Shown in pieces: positions 21,061 through 32,692 of a DNA stretch of 64,000 nt. Location: the NCBI GenBank assembly GCA_963932465.1, contig OZ010788.1:673962484-674026483 (forward strand). The letters run 5' to 3'. Source of the stretch: Maratus speciosus. Lineage: Eukaryota; Arthropoda; Arachnida; Araneae; Salticidae. Position 1 is the stretch's first letter, and each line of letters opens with the position of its first letter. Both the position numbers and the translations under genes were made by a program. The notes under the pieces are model-generated. The model saw nothing but the letters and a program-made list of their open reading frames with translations. It had not been told where the DNA came from and searched no databases.

Positions 21061-21310
21061 AATGCGTTATAGACAAGTTCCCTTCTTAGAAAGTGTAAAT
21101 GTATTATATATTCTTTTCTTACGCATTAGTATATTAATTTTTCATGGATCAACACGTTTTCAGCTTAAAACAGGGTTACGTCAGCATAGGCAGGTTCTTT
21201 TTCACACGTTTTACTATATTTTAATAAGCGTGGAAATCTACTATTCTTTAAAAAGAATAAGCTTTAATGCTTGACTGCAGAATAATGGCGATTTAAATAT
21301 GTATGCATTT
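21061..21310 (+). repeat. Dispersed repeat, inverted copy of 1885-2126
   Basis: See the match described at 1885-2126. Just upstream, TACAGTAAAATCTTCTAAGA at 21018 resembles a Tigger/pogo-like terminus but no partner end was found. Confidence 0.65.
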
Positions 21311-21315
21311 TTTGC

Positions 21316-22860
21316 AACAATATTTGGGCCAGGCCTAATTTTATCGACCTTTGAATGGACCGAATCTAGGAAAAATGGTGACCGGAAAAAACGGGACCAG
21401 AAAAAACATGACAGAAAAAACAAGAGCGGGAAAAACGGGACCGGAAAAAACGTGACAAGGAAAAAAGGTGACCGGAAAAAACGTGACAAGGAATTGTTAA
21501 ATATCGAACTTGTATATAAATAAATGCTAAAAACTAAAGTGCAGCTTTTCCACTGTCAGCTTTTTACAACGTAAGGGATTGGGGGGGGGGGGGGGGGGGA
21601 GTACTGAGTTAATGGCTGAGTTAGACAATTCTAAGATTTGGTCCAAGAAAACACAATTTTAACATTTCATTAAGAGAAGTTCAGTATGACTTCTACAACG
21701 GACAAGTTAATGCTTTCTACGGAGGGGGTGGGAGGGAGGGGGTATTAAGGAAATACAATTTATTGATTCTTAGTTTATATATAAGCAAAGATGTTTTACA
21801 AGGCGGAAGGGGAGGGAAAAAATTACGTACACAGCTTGTAAAGGGAATAAAATAAAGACGAAGAGAGGAGGCATTTTCTTTAAAGGAATTTTTTCATTAT
21901 CCTGCTTTTTGCTCTCAGGCTATCAAAGCCCAAGGGCTAATGTGCACGCAGGTTCTGTATGTATGTATGCACTAACGTCTGTATGTACGTAACGCAATAA
22001 CTCTTGACAGAAACATCCGATTTGCTTTAATTTTTTTTTCCAGGTTCATTCTGATAAGGCGCTTCCCTGATTAGTTTTGGGGGGTTATTGGTTAAGAATA
22101 AAGGGGGGATACTCCCCTCACTTTAATTAAGTAAATGGGTTTTTCATGCAGAAATATTTGATTTGCTCCAAAATTGGTATACCGATTTATTATGTTAATG
22201 AACTTCCATGATTAGTTTTGGAGGTTCATTAATTAAGTATACACGGGGGAAAGGGGGCTAGGCCCCCCTTAATTTAGATAAATGGGTTTTTCATGCAGAG
22301 TTATTCGATTTGCACCAAATTTAGTATACCGGTTTATTATACTAAAGAGCTGCCTTGATTAAATTTGGAGGTTTATTGGTTAAGTATGAAGAGGGGGCGG
22401 GGGCTAGTCCCCCCTTAATTTAAATAAATGGGTTTTTCATGCAGAATTTTTCGATTTGCTTCAAGTTTGATATATCGGTTTATTCCGATATGGCGCTTCC
22501 TTTATTAGGTTTGGAGATTCGTTGGTTAAATATAAAAGGAGGAAAGGGGGTAAGTTCCCTCTTCTTAATTTAGATAGATGGATTTTCATGCGGAATTGTC
22601 CATTTTTTTTCTATGTTCATTCTGATAAAAAGCTTTCCTGATTAGATTTGGAGGTTTATTAGTTAAGTATAAAGCTTAATTTACCGATATTCCTTTTTTA
22701 TGCAGAATTATCTGATTTGCTTCAAATTCGGTATACCGCATACCAGTTTATTATGTTAAGGAGCTTCCCTGATTAGATTTGGAGGTTCATTGGTTAAGTA
22801 TAAGGGAGGGGGGGTGGAGGATAAACCCCTTCATTTATTTTTTGAGGTGCATTATTCTTT
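21316..22860 (+). mobile_element. Composite repeat with 15-bp and 147-bp arrays, copy A
   Basis: In order: GGACCGAATCTAGG; a 15-bp minisatellite GACCGGAAAAAACGG (21366-21495); a unique core (GTTAAATATCGAACTTGT, CCACTGTCAGC, G-run 21581-21599, ATTCTAAGATTTGGTCCAAG, GACAAGTTAATGCTTTCTAC, second G-rich run, AGACGAAGAGAGGAGGCATT); a TGTATGTATG tract (about 21955-21995); then about six 147-bp units. It ends TTTTTTGAGGTGCATTATTC. The same order, inverted, is at 44545-46110. No terminal inverted repeat or target duplication was identified, so the element class is unknown. Confidence 0.75.
22010..22860 (+). repeat. 147-bp satellite, about six units
   Basis: Units repeat GGGTTTTTCATGCAG at about 22137, 22284, 22430, 22577 and 22690, each followed by ATTTGCTCCAAA-type sequence, GGTATACCGGTTTATTATG, TTCCCTGATTAG and a G-rich block. 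The last units are shortened. It belongs to composite copy A. Confidence 0.85.
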
Positions 22861-24126
22861 GAAATAATAGTATAATATACAATTAGTGTGAATATCCTGT
22901 GAGCTCAATGCCACCAGTTTAACTGGGCACATTTCTTTTTATTTAGGTAAGGGCAGATTTGTGGGCGTAATAAAATAGATAAATATGAGATACAATTTTG
23001 AGATTAGTCTACTAACATCAAATTATGACATTTTACTCAGGGATTTCCCCAGGGTTTTATCCTGTGCTTATCTATTGTCTCTATGGGCGGGTCTGGTATG
23101 GACAACAGGGGTAAACTAGAACCCCTTAGGTTTGAGTAACAAAAGGGCTTAGGTTTGAGTATAGTAACAAAAATGTAAACTTGTATTGTAATTTTGACAA
23201 ACTATGCCAGATAAATAGAAAGACCTTTAGGATATACTCGTAAATATGAACTTCATTCCTATCCCTTTGTATTTAAAGAGAGAAAAATGGTTTGTAAACT
23301 ATATCAAAATCCATGAATGTGTTTCAACGAAACTTATTTCATCTGTGGAATGCAATACATCTTGAAATACCCGGAAAACCTCCTGATTTGCCACAAAAGA
23401 TTCAGTTAAACAATTTTTCTTTTGTGTTTTTTAAAGGACTTTATAATGTTTCATTTTCTACTTCTAGACCTTCGCTTTTAGTCTTCGTAATATTCTTCTT
23501 TTCTATTACATTACTTCACCAATAGTAATTTCTATATAATTTTTTAATAGTATTCTTAACTGTATTGATTTTTAAGAAATAGTCTTAGTTTTTGAATTTT
23601 TATATTAATTTGATATAAAAATAATTATTTCTGACAACGACAAGGAGAAATTTTTGGCAGTGGACGCATACTTAGTGCATAAAACTGGAAAGCAATTTAT
23701 TCGTTGGAGATACACGAAACATAAATTAGACTGCGTTTTAATTTTTCTATGTGATCGGTGGCCTTGTAACCGAAAAAAAAAAGTCCTTAACTGGAAACGC
23801 TTTTTACGAGAAATGCTATCAAACCGTTATTTACAAAAAGTAATATTCACCTCTTTTAATGATAGAAAATCTACGATTATATTAAAGCAAAGACTTTTTT
23901 TAAATGGTGTTTTTTTTTTCTTTTTTTTTAAAAGTAATATGCATTAGTCTGGCATAAAGCACGTTTCCAGATCAAAGTTAAATAAATCTACAGTAAATTT
24001 ATTATTGTAATATCATAGATACTAAGATTTAAATTTTTACAGCAAAATGTAGATAACATTGCAACATGAAACTTTTGAAATAAATTTCTTCCTTACCCGC
24101 TATTTATTACAAGCATTGTTTGGCCT
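22861..24126. other. AT-rich spacer, nothing firmly recognised
   Basis: Open frames at 23313-23525 and 23654-23947 are AT-driven and match no family I know. No inverted termini were found. Confidence 0.5.
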
Positions 24127-24300
24127 CGTGATCTCGTTTTTACTTTCTTCTATCTTTACAAGAAGACTGGATTCGTGAAAATTTTCGGTTTTCGACGGAT
24201 TTACACATTTTAGAGGTCAGAGATTCTGAAAAACATGTTTTTACAAAATGTCTGTCTGTGAGTCTGTCTGCCTGCCTGTATGTGACACAAATTTATAAAT
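24127..24300 (+). repeat. Copy of the TTTCTTCTATCTT element end
   Basis: Matches 2127-2290: GTGAAAATTTTCGGTTTTCG, ACGGATTTACACATTTTAG, then TGTCTGTCTGTGAGTCTG. The 148-bp satellite is absent here. Confidence 0.75.
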
Positions 24301-24385
24301 AGATACTTTAAATACAATAAATAAATAGAATAAATATAGATAATATAAAATAAAATAGATATAAATAAATATAGAATAAAATAAA

Positions 24386-25767
24386 TAGAATACTTTCCCG
24401 TGGTCTTTTATCCGATTTGTTTTTTCCTATGTGCGCTTTTGCTCCGTGATTCCAGTATCTTATAGAAATGTTTATTTTAATTTATTTTGTTTAGTTTAAA
24501 TGTTTAGAATAATATATCTGGAAATTCCATGATGAAACCAAAAATTACAAAAAATTCGACTTCAATCAATTGCTTAATATAACAAAAAAAAAAAAAAAAA
24601 AAAAAAAAAGTAACAAACTATGCTAATTTTTAATTTTAGGCATATCTTAACAAAGATATTTACTTATTATTATTTTTTCTTTATTTGTTCTGTTAATATC
24701 TGAAAATACTAATGCCACTGATCAGGACATAAAAAATTATAAATTGATAAGTGATTCAGAAAGTCTAAAAAATGTTATTATTATTATTACAGTCGAACCT
24801 CGTTAACATAGGTGAATCAAAATTTTGTTCATGTTAACAGTAATTCATGTTATCAGTATCAAATCTTTGTATTAGTTTTTATAGGGTACTGTGAAAACAA
24901 TTCATGTTAAAAGTAATTCACGTTAAGCGTGTTCATGTTAACGAGGTTTGACTGTATTATTATTAATATAATTTTATGTTAATAAACAAAAAATTCAAAT
25001 AGCGTTAAATAAAATAAAAATAAAACTTTCCGATCGAATCTATTATAACTGACTTCTTTAAAATTTACAAAAAAAAAAAAAAAAAAGAAAAAAGTTTATA
25101 TTATATTATACATGCGTAAGTCGAAAAACAAGTTGTTATGTAAATGAGCATTCTCGTATGCGAACATTCACGACATTTTTCAATATTTGCATTCTAATTA
25201 TCAACGGAAAGTATTCTTATTCACATAATGTCCAAATTAAGTAGTAGTGTAAATGTGAATTTTTATATGCGAATATTCAAGAATTTTTTTTTATAATAGC
25301 ATTCTTAAACATCAACGGAAAATATTGGTATTACCGTTCGCGAATATCAAATATCAAGTAGTGATGTTAATTAGAATTATCGTAAGCGAATTTTCAAATT
25401 TTTCAATATTAGCATTCGTAGATATCGACGAAAAATATTTGTACTGGCGTTCGCGAATGTGAAGTTGAAAGAATCTATAAATTGTATTTCTTAATCTCCC
25501 CCCCCCCCCCCCCCCGTAGAAAGCATCAGCTTGTCCCTTGTACAAGTCATGTTAAATTTCTCTTAATGATATGTTAAAATTTGTTTTCTTGGACCAAATC
25601 TTAGAATTCTCTAACTCACCCATTAACTCTGCCCCCGCCCCCCCTACGCTGTAAGAAACTGACAATGCAAAAACTTTACTTTAGTTTTTAGCATTTATTT
25701 ATTGACAAGTTCAATATTTAACACTTTCTTGTCACGTTTTTTTCGGTCACCTTTTTTCCTTGTCACA
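24386..25767 (-). repeat. Segmental duplicate of 46226-47470, split on its right
   Basis: AATACTTTCCCGTGGTC, TCCGTGATTCCAGTATCTTA, CACTGATCAGGACATAAAAA, GCATTCTCGTATGCGAACAT and the C-run at 25498-25515 all recur in the same order at 46226 onward. The composite-repeat core (minus strand) and the start of its 15-bp array end at TTGTCACA, where the 8.76-kb element is inserted; the array resumes at 34527. Poly-A runs at about 24585-24609 and 25070-25086 vary in length between copies. Confidence 0.85.
24790..24954. mobile_element. Tigger/pogo-like MITE, 165 bp
   Basis: Ends CAGTCGAACCTCGTTAACAT and ATGTTAACGAGGTTTGACTG are inverted, flanked by TA (24788-24789, 24955-24956). The duplicate region near 46640 has only a TTA-repeat at this place, which is the empty site. 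A truncated relative starts at 44344. Confidence 0.9.
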
Positions 25768-26255
25768 CAGGGGCAGATTTAAGGGGTCGCGATGGTCGCA
25801 ATCGCGAGGGCCCCCGCATCCCAAGGGGCCCCCAAATCTTCTTTTGAGTTCAAAGAGAAATGTGACATTTTGATAAAAGGATTTTCTTAATGTTCTTTTT
25901 TTAATTTTTCAGTTAATATTACAATATCATTTTCATGTAATAAATATAATTTTTCTATCATTTGCTACTACCAGAATTATTTTAGTTTTCCCTCATCTTT
26001 TTTTCCTTTATGAATTATCAGGATTATGATCGTTTGTGGACGGATAGGGTGAGATTCAAAGGAAACTTGGGTTTGAGCCGAATGGAGCACTGTTACTGGC
26101 ATTCTATGACGATTTAGTTATACAGATTGAGGAACTAATTAAATCATGGGCCGTCAACGTGAGATTGGGCCCCCCTGATTTTGGGGGGCCCACATTTGGT
26201 ATGCAGTTTTCATAAAGCTAATATTTTAAGTGAATTTTTATTTTGTTACTGATTA

Positions 26256-27952
26256 TCTATACTAATAAAGCCAAGTTTCGCTCTGTCTGTCTGTGTGCAA
26301 ATGGCTAGCAAACTCTACCGCACATAGAAGTCTGAAAATTTAGGTGAGGATAGTCCAAGACAGGTCCTAATGCACCTGTGGCTCAGATTTTTAATTTTTT
26401 TAAGGATCGGGGCCCCTGGGCCTCTTTAAATTTTTATGCGCTAAATTGTTAATAACTTGCCCCTTTTTTATCCAATCTTCAACGTTTTGGGGGATCTTTC
26501 TCCATTTAGTTATTCTCGCCTTTCTACTCTCCAGATAAGATCCTGACACCTTGTGGCTCGATACAGGGCCCCTTCAAGTTTTTGTGCAAATAAAAGGTTA
26601 ATAAATTGCTTCCTTTTAATCCAATCTTCATTTATGATATCCTTTTTCCATTTAGTTAGTCTCACATTTCTACATTCCAGTTTAGATCCTGGGACCCGTA
26701 GGGTGCCGTAGGATCCGGTCCAGGGCCCCTTGAACTTTTTGTGTTCCAAGAATTTATCACCCCCTGATTTTCTCCCCTTCTCAGTACATAATTTTAAAGT
26801 TGAGTCTTAGGCTTTTCGTCCTAGATCAACACTCTCATATTTTTATTGGGACCCTTTTTTAAACATTTACCCAATTTTTTGTGCATTTCTTTAAAATATT
26901 ATTCTATGCTTAACATTTGACTAATTGAAGATCTAAAGTATTAAGAACTTAGATCTTTTAACAAGTTTTCATGTTAGGGCCCTGCTCTTTATTATCAGTT
27001 GGCCCTTTTTGGGCCCTTTGTTATAGGTCCCTTATAAACGGGCCGATTCACTAGCTTCTTTTTTTAAAACAACTTCTTAAGTCCTCCTGATACTACACGA
27101 ATGACAAAAGCATTTCCCCGACTTCAACTACCACCAATTTTGAATATTAATCTGCTTTTTGGCTTCTTTAAAAACTATCTGATTCTATTACAATTTTCTT
27201 TAACATAGTTTTAGCATGTCCAGCTACTTTAAAACTACTAAAATAATTTCTTATACCCAATTACATTCCAGTTAAGACACTGGTCCCCAGGGTCCGGTCT
27301 TTCTTTATACCTCAACTACCACTTTTTTCAAACATTAATCCCCTTTTTCAGCATCAACTTACGTTTACAAACTACAGCCGTAAATTAAAAATCGCGTTAC
27401 TTTAAAGGTAACTTTAGATAAGGGATTTCATCCGTTTATTAAGTATCGTGTTCATGTTAAAAGTAATTCGTGATATTTACAATGGGAAGGGGCATTTTCC
27501 ACCGCTTGGTGGCGCATTCTTTCCTCGGATTCTAAAGCCCAATTTCAACGGGATTTGGTTCATTCAACTCAGATTATAATTCGGCTACCTGTATTATGAA
27601 ATTTTACTCTAGACTTCAGTTACCAACATTTTCTAACATTAATGATGCATTCTTTTTTTGGATTCTTTGGGCTTGATTACTACGAGATTTGGCTCAATCA
27701 ACTTGGTTTTAATTGTATCCGGCACGTGCGGAACCCTTCTGGTACATGTTGCCTTAGATAACGGGGACCCAGATTTCAGATTCGTTCGGAAAGAAGTTAG
27801 TTGGGAACACTCTAGACGCTGCGGAAGGCAATAGGGGCCTCCGAAATTAGGTTCATTTAAAAGAATTTCAAAAGATATAAAATCATACAAACTTGAGTTT
27901 TGTTTATGGTTATTATTTACGGACTTCGGGCAACGCCGGGCGGGTCTGCTAG
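26256..27952 (+). mobile_element. Helitron-like element 1
   Basis: It starts TCTATACTAATAAA after an A and ends GGGCAACGCCGGGCGGG with TCTGCTAG. A 5-prime TC, a GC-rich hairpin-capable end and a CTAG finish fit Helitrons. The head has TTTCGCTCTGTCTGTCTG and CTACCGCACATAGAAGTCTG, shared with elements 2 and 3. No Rep/helicase coding is present. Element 2 follows with no gap. Confidence 0.6.
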
Positions 27953-30595
27953 TCTATACTAATAAAAGAAAGTTTCGCTCTGTGTGTCTGTGTGCGATGG
28001 CTCTCAAAACCTACCGCACATAGAAGTCTGAACATTTCGGTGAGGATAGTCTAAGCTAGTTCCTGATGTACCTGATGGTCATATTTTTAATATTTTAAGA
28101 TCGCCCCCCCCCCCCCCCTGAGCCTTTCAAGTTTTTATGCTCTAAATTTTTAATAGCTTGCCTCTTTTTTATCCGATTTTCTTTGTTTTTTGGGGCCTTT
28201 CGCCATTTAGTTATATCTCCTTTCTACGTTTCAGTTAAGATCCTGGCTCGCTGGAAACCGATATAGAGTTCTGGAAGTTTCTGTGCCCTAATTTGTTAAT
28301 AACTCTCCCTTTTTAATCCAATATTCGTTTTTGGTGCCCTTTTTCAATTTAGTTATTTCCCAGATTCTACTTTCCAGTTAAGACTCTGGCTCCCTAGGAC
28401 CCGGTCCAGAGGCCCTTGAACTTTTTGTCTGCCATGCATTTTCACTCTCTAATTGTGTCGCCCTCTCAATGCATTACTTTAAAGTTGATTCTTGGATTCC
28501 TGTCCCTGGACCAACACTCTCATATTTTTATTGGGGTCCTAAGCCCCTTTTTAATAACATCTCTCCCCCTTTTTGCGTATTTCTTTAAAATTTTATACTA
28601 ATAATTCATACCATATGCTTAATTTCCTCTAATTGAAGATCTAAAGCGCAAAGTAGCCTTTTAGCATGTTTTCATTTAAGAGCCCTGCTCTGAACTATCA
28701 GTTGGCCTCTTTTGTATTTCCTATTATAGCTTCCTTAAAAATGGTCCTATTCACTAGCTTTTTTTTTTTTCTAACAGCTTCTCAGGTCCTCCAACTACTA
28801 CATGAACTAGTAAAAATTTTCTCAGACTTCAGCTACTACCAATTTTGAATATTAATGGCTTTCTTGGGGTCCTTCTTTAAAAATAATCCAATTCTCTTGC
28901 AATTTTCTTTTACATATTTCTTGGCTCCTTCGGCTACTTTATAAACTACTAAAAAATTTCCTTATACCCAACTACATTCGAATTAAGATTATGGTCCCCT
29001 GGGACGTGGTACGGGGTCCCTTGAAGTTTTTTTGCCCTCAATTGTTAATAATTGCTCCCCTTTAATCCGATCTTTGTTAAAAGGAACTTTTCCATTTAGT
29101 TATTCCGCCATTTGTACTTTCCAGTTAAGGCCCTGACTCCCTGGGGCCCGGTCCGGAGTTCCTTTAACTTTCTGTGCGCCACGCATTTTTCACCCCCTAA
29201 TTCTGTCACTCTCAATGCATAAATTTAAAATTGTGTCTTGCACTCCTATCCCCGGGTCAATACCCTCATATTTTTATTGGAGTACTAGGGCCCTTTTTTA
29301 AGCATTCCCCCCCCCCTCATTTTTGCGCATTTCTTTAAATTTTTATTCAAATGATTAATTTATACCCTATGCGTAATTTCGACTAATTAAAGATCTAAAG
29401 TGACTACTTAAAGCCTTTTAACATGCTTTTATCTCAGGCCCCTGTTCTCAGCTATCAGTTGACCCCTTTTGGGCCCCCTGTTATCGCGCCCTTAAAAATG
29501 GTTTGATTCACTAGCTTTTTCTAACAACCTTTTAGGATTTCCACCTACCCCTCATATTTTTATTGGGGCCTTAGGGCCCTTTTTAAGTATTTCCCCTTAT
29601 TTTTAGCGCATTTATTTAAAATTTTATTCTATTGATTAATTTGTACGTTATGTTTAATTTCGACTAATTGGAGATCTAAAGAGCTAAATACTAGGACCTT
29701 TTAACATGTTTTCATCTTAGGACCCTGCTCTCAACTATCAGCTTGGCACATTTTGATCCCCCTATTATAACTCCCTTAAAAATAGTCCGATTCACTAGCT
29801 TTTTCTTTTCTAACAACTTGTTAGGTTTTCAGCTACTCCATGAACGACAAAAAAATTTCTCAGACTTCAGCTAGCACCAATTTTGAATATTAATCGCCTT
29901 CTTGAGGCCCTTGATCCAATTCTCTTGCAATTTTCTTTAACATAGTTCTAGGGTCCTCCTGCCACTTTATAATCTACTAAAAAATTTCCTTATACCATTG
30001 CTGCGAACTTTTTCGAATATTAATCTTCTTTTCGACATCAGCTTACGTTTACTTATTACGTTCGTAAATTAAAAATAACGCTACTGTTAAAGGTAAGTGG
30101 TTAACTTTAGAGAGGTGGGGGTATTTTAAATATTAAATTAAATATTGGGTTAATGTTAAAGGGACTTTGATAAATTTATAGATGGAAGGGGCACCTTCCC
30201 CATCCTTTCCTCGTGTTTTATCGGCCCGATTTCAATGGGAATTTGTTCATTCAACTGAGACTATAATTAAGCTACTTTCTGCATTATGAAAGTTTACCTT
30301 GGACATTTGTTACCACGATTTTCGAACGTTAACGGCGCATTCTTTTACTCAGTTTCTATCGCTCGATTTCATCGAAAATTGGTTCATTCAATTTAGCTTA
30401 AGATTGTTATACAGATTTTAGTTCCATATTCTACCGCTAGGGGAAGCATCCTAATCTCGGGTTCTATGGGCCCGATAACTACGGGGTTTGGGTCATTCAA
30501 CTTGATTTTCGATTGACTTCAGCGGTGCGGAGCACTTCGGGTATACGCTGCCTCAGACAGCGGCAACCCAGGTCACAGGTTCGTTCAGAGAGAGG

Positions 30596-31018
30596 CAGTG
30601 GCATAGCCAGGGAGGGGGTTCAAATGCTCTAGATACCAGTAATATTTTAAAGTTTTCTTCGTCTTGATTAATAGCAGAAAATTCTCCAATTAGATAAGAC
30701 GAACTGAACTTTTCAAAATCACTGGGCCCCACCAGTGGCCGAGAGGTTCTGCTCTCGAATCTGGTAGACGGGAGGTGCTGGGTTCGATCCCAATCGCGCC
30801 CGTCGGCCTAATCGTTCGGAGTTTTCGTGGTTTTCTTCGAGCCGTGGATCTTCCATGCGTTAATACGGATTAGGTTCCCTTAGAAAGACCCCCACGGAGG
30901 GCACTCCCCCCGGGCCTATATCCCTCGTGTAGATAATTGGCCGTCAAAAATCAACCCAACCCAACCCAAAATCACTGGTGTACAGAGAATTTGGACCCCC
31001 ACCCTGGCTACGCCACTG
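30596..31018. mobile_element. hAT-like MITE CAGTGGCATAGCCAGG (contains a SINE)
   Basis: Ends CAGTGGCATAGCCAGG and CCTGGCTACGCCACTG. Flanking 8-mers GAGAGAGG and GAAAGAGG differ at one base. The matching place in Helitron-like element 1 (about 27780-27800, TTCGTTCGGAAAGAAG) lacks the insert, confirming it. Removing the SINE leaves about 180 bp. Confidence 0.85.
30726..30967 (+). repeat. tRNA-derived SINE with CCAA tail, copy 2
   Basis: Same family as 10662-10916: GTGGCCGAGAGGTTCTGCTC, GGGTTCGATCCCAATCGCG, tail AACCCAACCCAA. An 11-bp target duplication AAAATCACTGG flanks it (30715-30725, 30968-30978). Confidence 0.9.
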
Positions 31019-31215
31019 GAAAGAGGTTTGTTGGGAACACACTCAACGTTGTTGCCGAAGCCATTGGGGCCCCGGAAAAACTAAATTCATTTGAAAAACT
31101 CTATGATGCCGAAGGCACTGGGTCACCGAATTTCCAAAGATATAAAATCATACAAACTTGAATTTTGTTTAAGGTTACCATAACTTGCCCGATCAACGCC
31201 GGACGTGTCAGCTAG

Positions 31216-32692
31216 AAATCAATATTTTATTATTGCATCGTAAATGTTCATACTTTTTCCCTCTCATAAAATTCTCCACATCCAGATCAAAAATGACACA
31301 CGACAATCAAATATATCATGACTGTCAAAGACAATGTCCTCCGTAGTTTCCCCCTGTATGATTTTTTTTTTCCATTTTAGCAGATGCTTTGCTAATCGCA
31401 GTTGTGAAAGTGGCACTTTTACATTTTTGGGACCATTTTTTATGGCATTCGCTATTAAGACACACACAATTACAAACTTATATACAGATTAGTTAATTAA
31501 ATTGGTGTTTAAATGATATCTGTCATATATATATATAATCCCAATGAAACGAATTTATGAAACGACTGATTGTTTTTCACAGCTATTATTTCTAAAATAT
31601 GAAATTCTTGGCAGCGAAATTAGCACCTATTGTCCGTATTGATCCGCGTATTTCAAAAATGGTATTAGAATTTTTAAATTTGATTCAGTTTTCGAGGTAT
31701 TAATTTTTTTTCTAATTGTAACAATAATTTTTTAATGATGGCAACTAAATGACTCCATTTTTGGGGGAAAAAAGGGGAAGAAAGGGAAAAACATAAGGAT
31801 TATTAGATTTATTTTATTTTTAGTCATTTTCAAATTCAAATTGAAATGATCTTTTATTTCAATTGAAAGTGAAGACAGTATTCAGTAATATTCATCGAAA
31901 GTGAAGATAATATTTTTAATATGTGTGCAATATTTTTCAGAAAATTTGAAAAAATAATTCATTAATAATAATAATACTATTAAATAAATAATATTTTTTT
32001 ATTTATTTTAATCAAATTTTTCTCATTTCAAGATATATTTTTTCATGTTTTAGAAAGGTTACTATTTTATATTGTTGCCAATTTTAAAAACAGCGCAAAG
32101 AACAATATTTCATTTCAATTAAAAAATTATTTACACGTGACTATTATACGTTTGCAGGGGAAGAGCCCCCTAGTATTTATATAAAAATGCAGTGCAGCTG
32201 GTTATAAAACAACTCCTGGAGCTTCGATTCCTTTTTATATGCATAAAGCATTTGCCATTCTTTGAGCCCAGCTGTGTAACGAAAAGGAGAAAAATAAAAT
32301 TTAATTTGGTTATAATTGATGAATTTATTTGATTTCTAAAATTGTTTTATTAAAACATGAAATTAAAACTGCAAGCAAGATAATGTCAAGCGAAAAGAGG
32401 TTTTGAGTTAAGGCTCAGCAGATGCTAAAATATTGTCTCCCTAGTTTCTGATTAATTTTGGTGGGAATTATCATTTTATGTTCTTAAAAAATTGAAAGGA
32501 AAAGAAGATACACAATTTTAGCACATTTATTCGTCACAGTATCTAAGTTCGTGTAAAATAATCTGATGTAATTTGAATACGAAATGAATTTCGTATAATT
32601 AATCTTTAACGATTTGAATACATTTTAATTTATTTGTTAGTAATTATTGTAGTTAAAATTTAAATAGTTATTATTTTTTAAGCTAGCTGACC
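31216..32692. other. AT-rich sequence between Helitron-like elements
   Basis: No gene recognised. The minus-strand open frame 31264-31467 has no known motif. It may be the remaining interior of the 8.76-kb element. Confidence 0.45.

Larger units (their letters stand above)
27953..31215 (+). mobile_element. Helitron-like element 2
   Basis: It starts TCTATACTAATAAAAG directly after the CTAG of element 1 and ends AACGCCGGACGTGTCAGCTAG. The interior repeats itself with a step of about 750 bp (GCAT...CACTCTCAATGCAT near 28440 and 29190; CATATTTTTATTGGGG near 28520, 29270 and 29552). It contains the MITE 30596-31018. Without that MITE its right part aligns with 27776-27952 of element 1. Confidence 0.6.

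Noticed and set aside
21299..21523. Open frames rich in RKKRD and FFPVPFFP (also at 34491, 40663, 47277)
   Set aside because: Products of the 15-bp GACCGGAAAAAACGG minisatellite on either strand.
23654..23947. 97-codon open frame
   Set aside because: AT-driven composition ending in poly-Phe from a T-run; no family resemblance.
30937..31161. 74-codon open frame
   Set aside because: It spans the SINE tail, the MITE end and Helitron-like sequence, so it cannot be an original gene.
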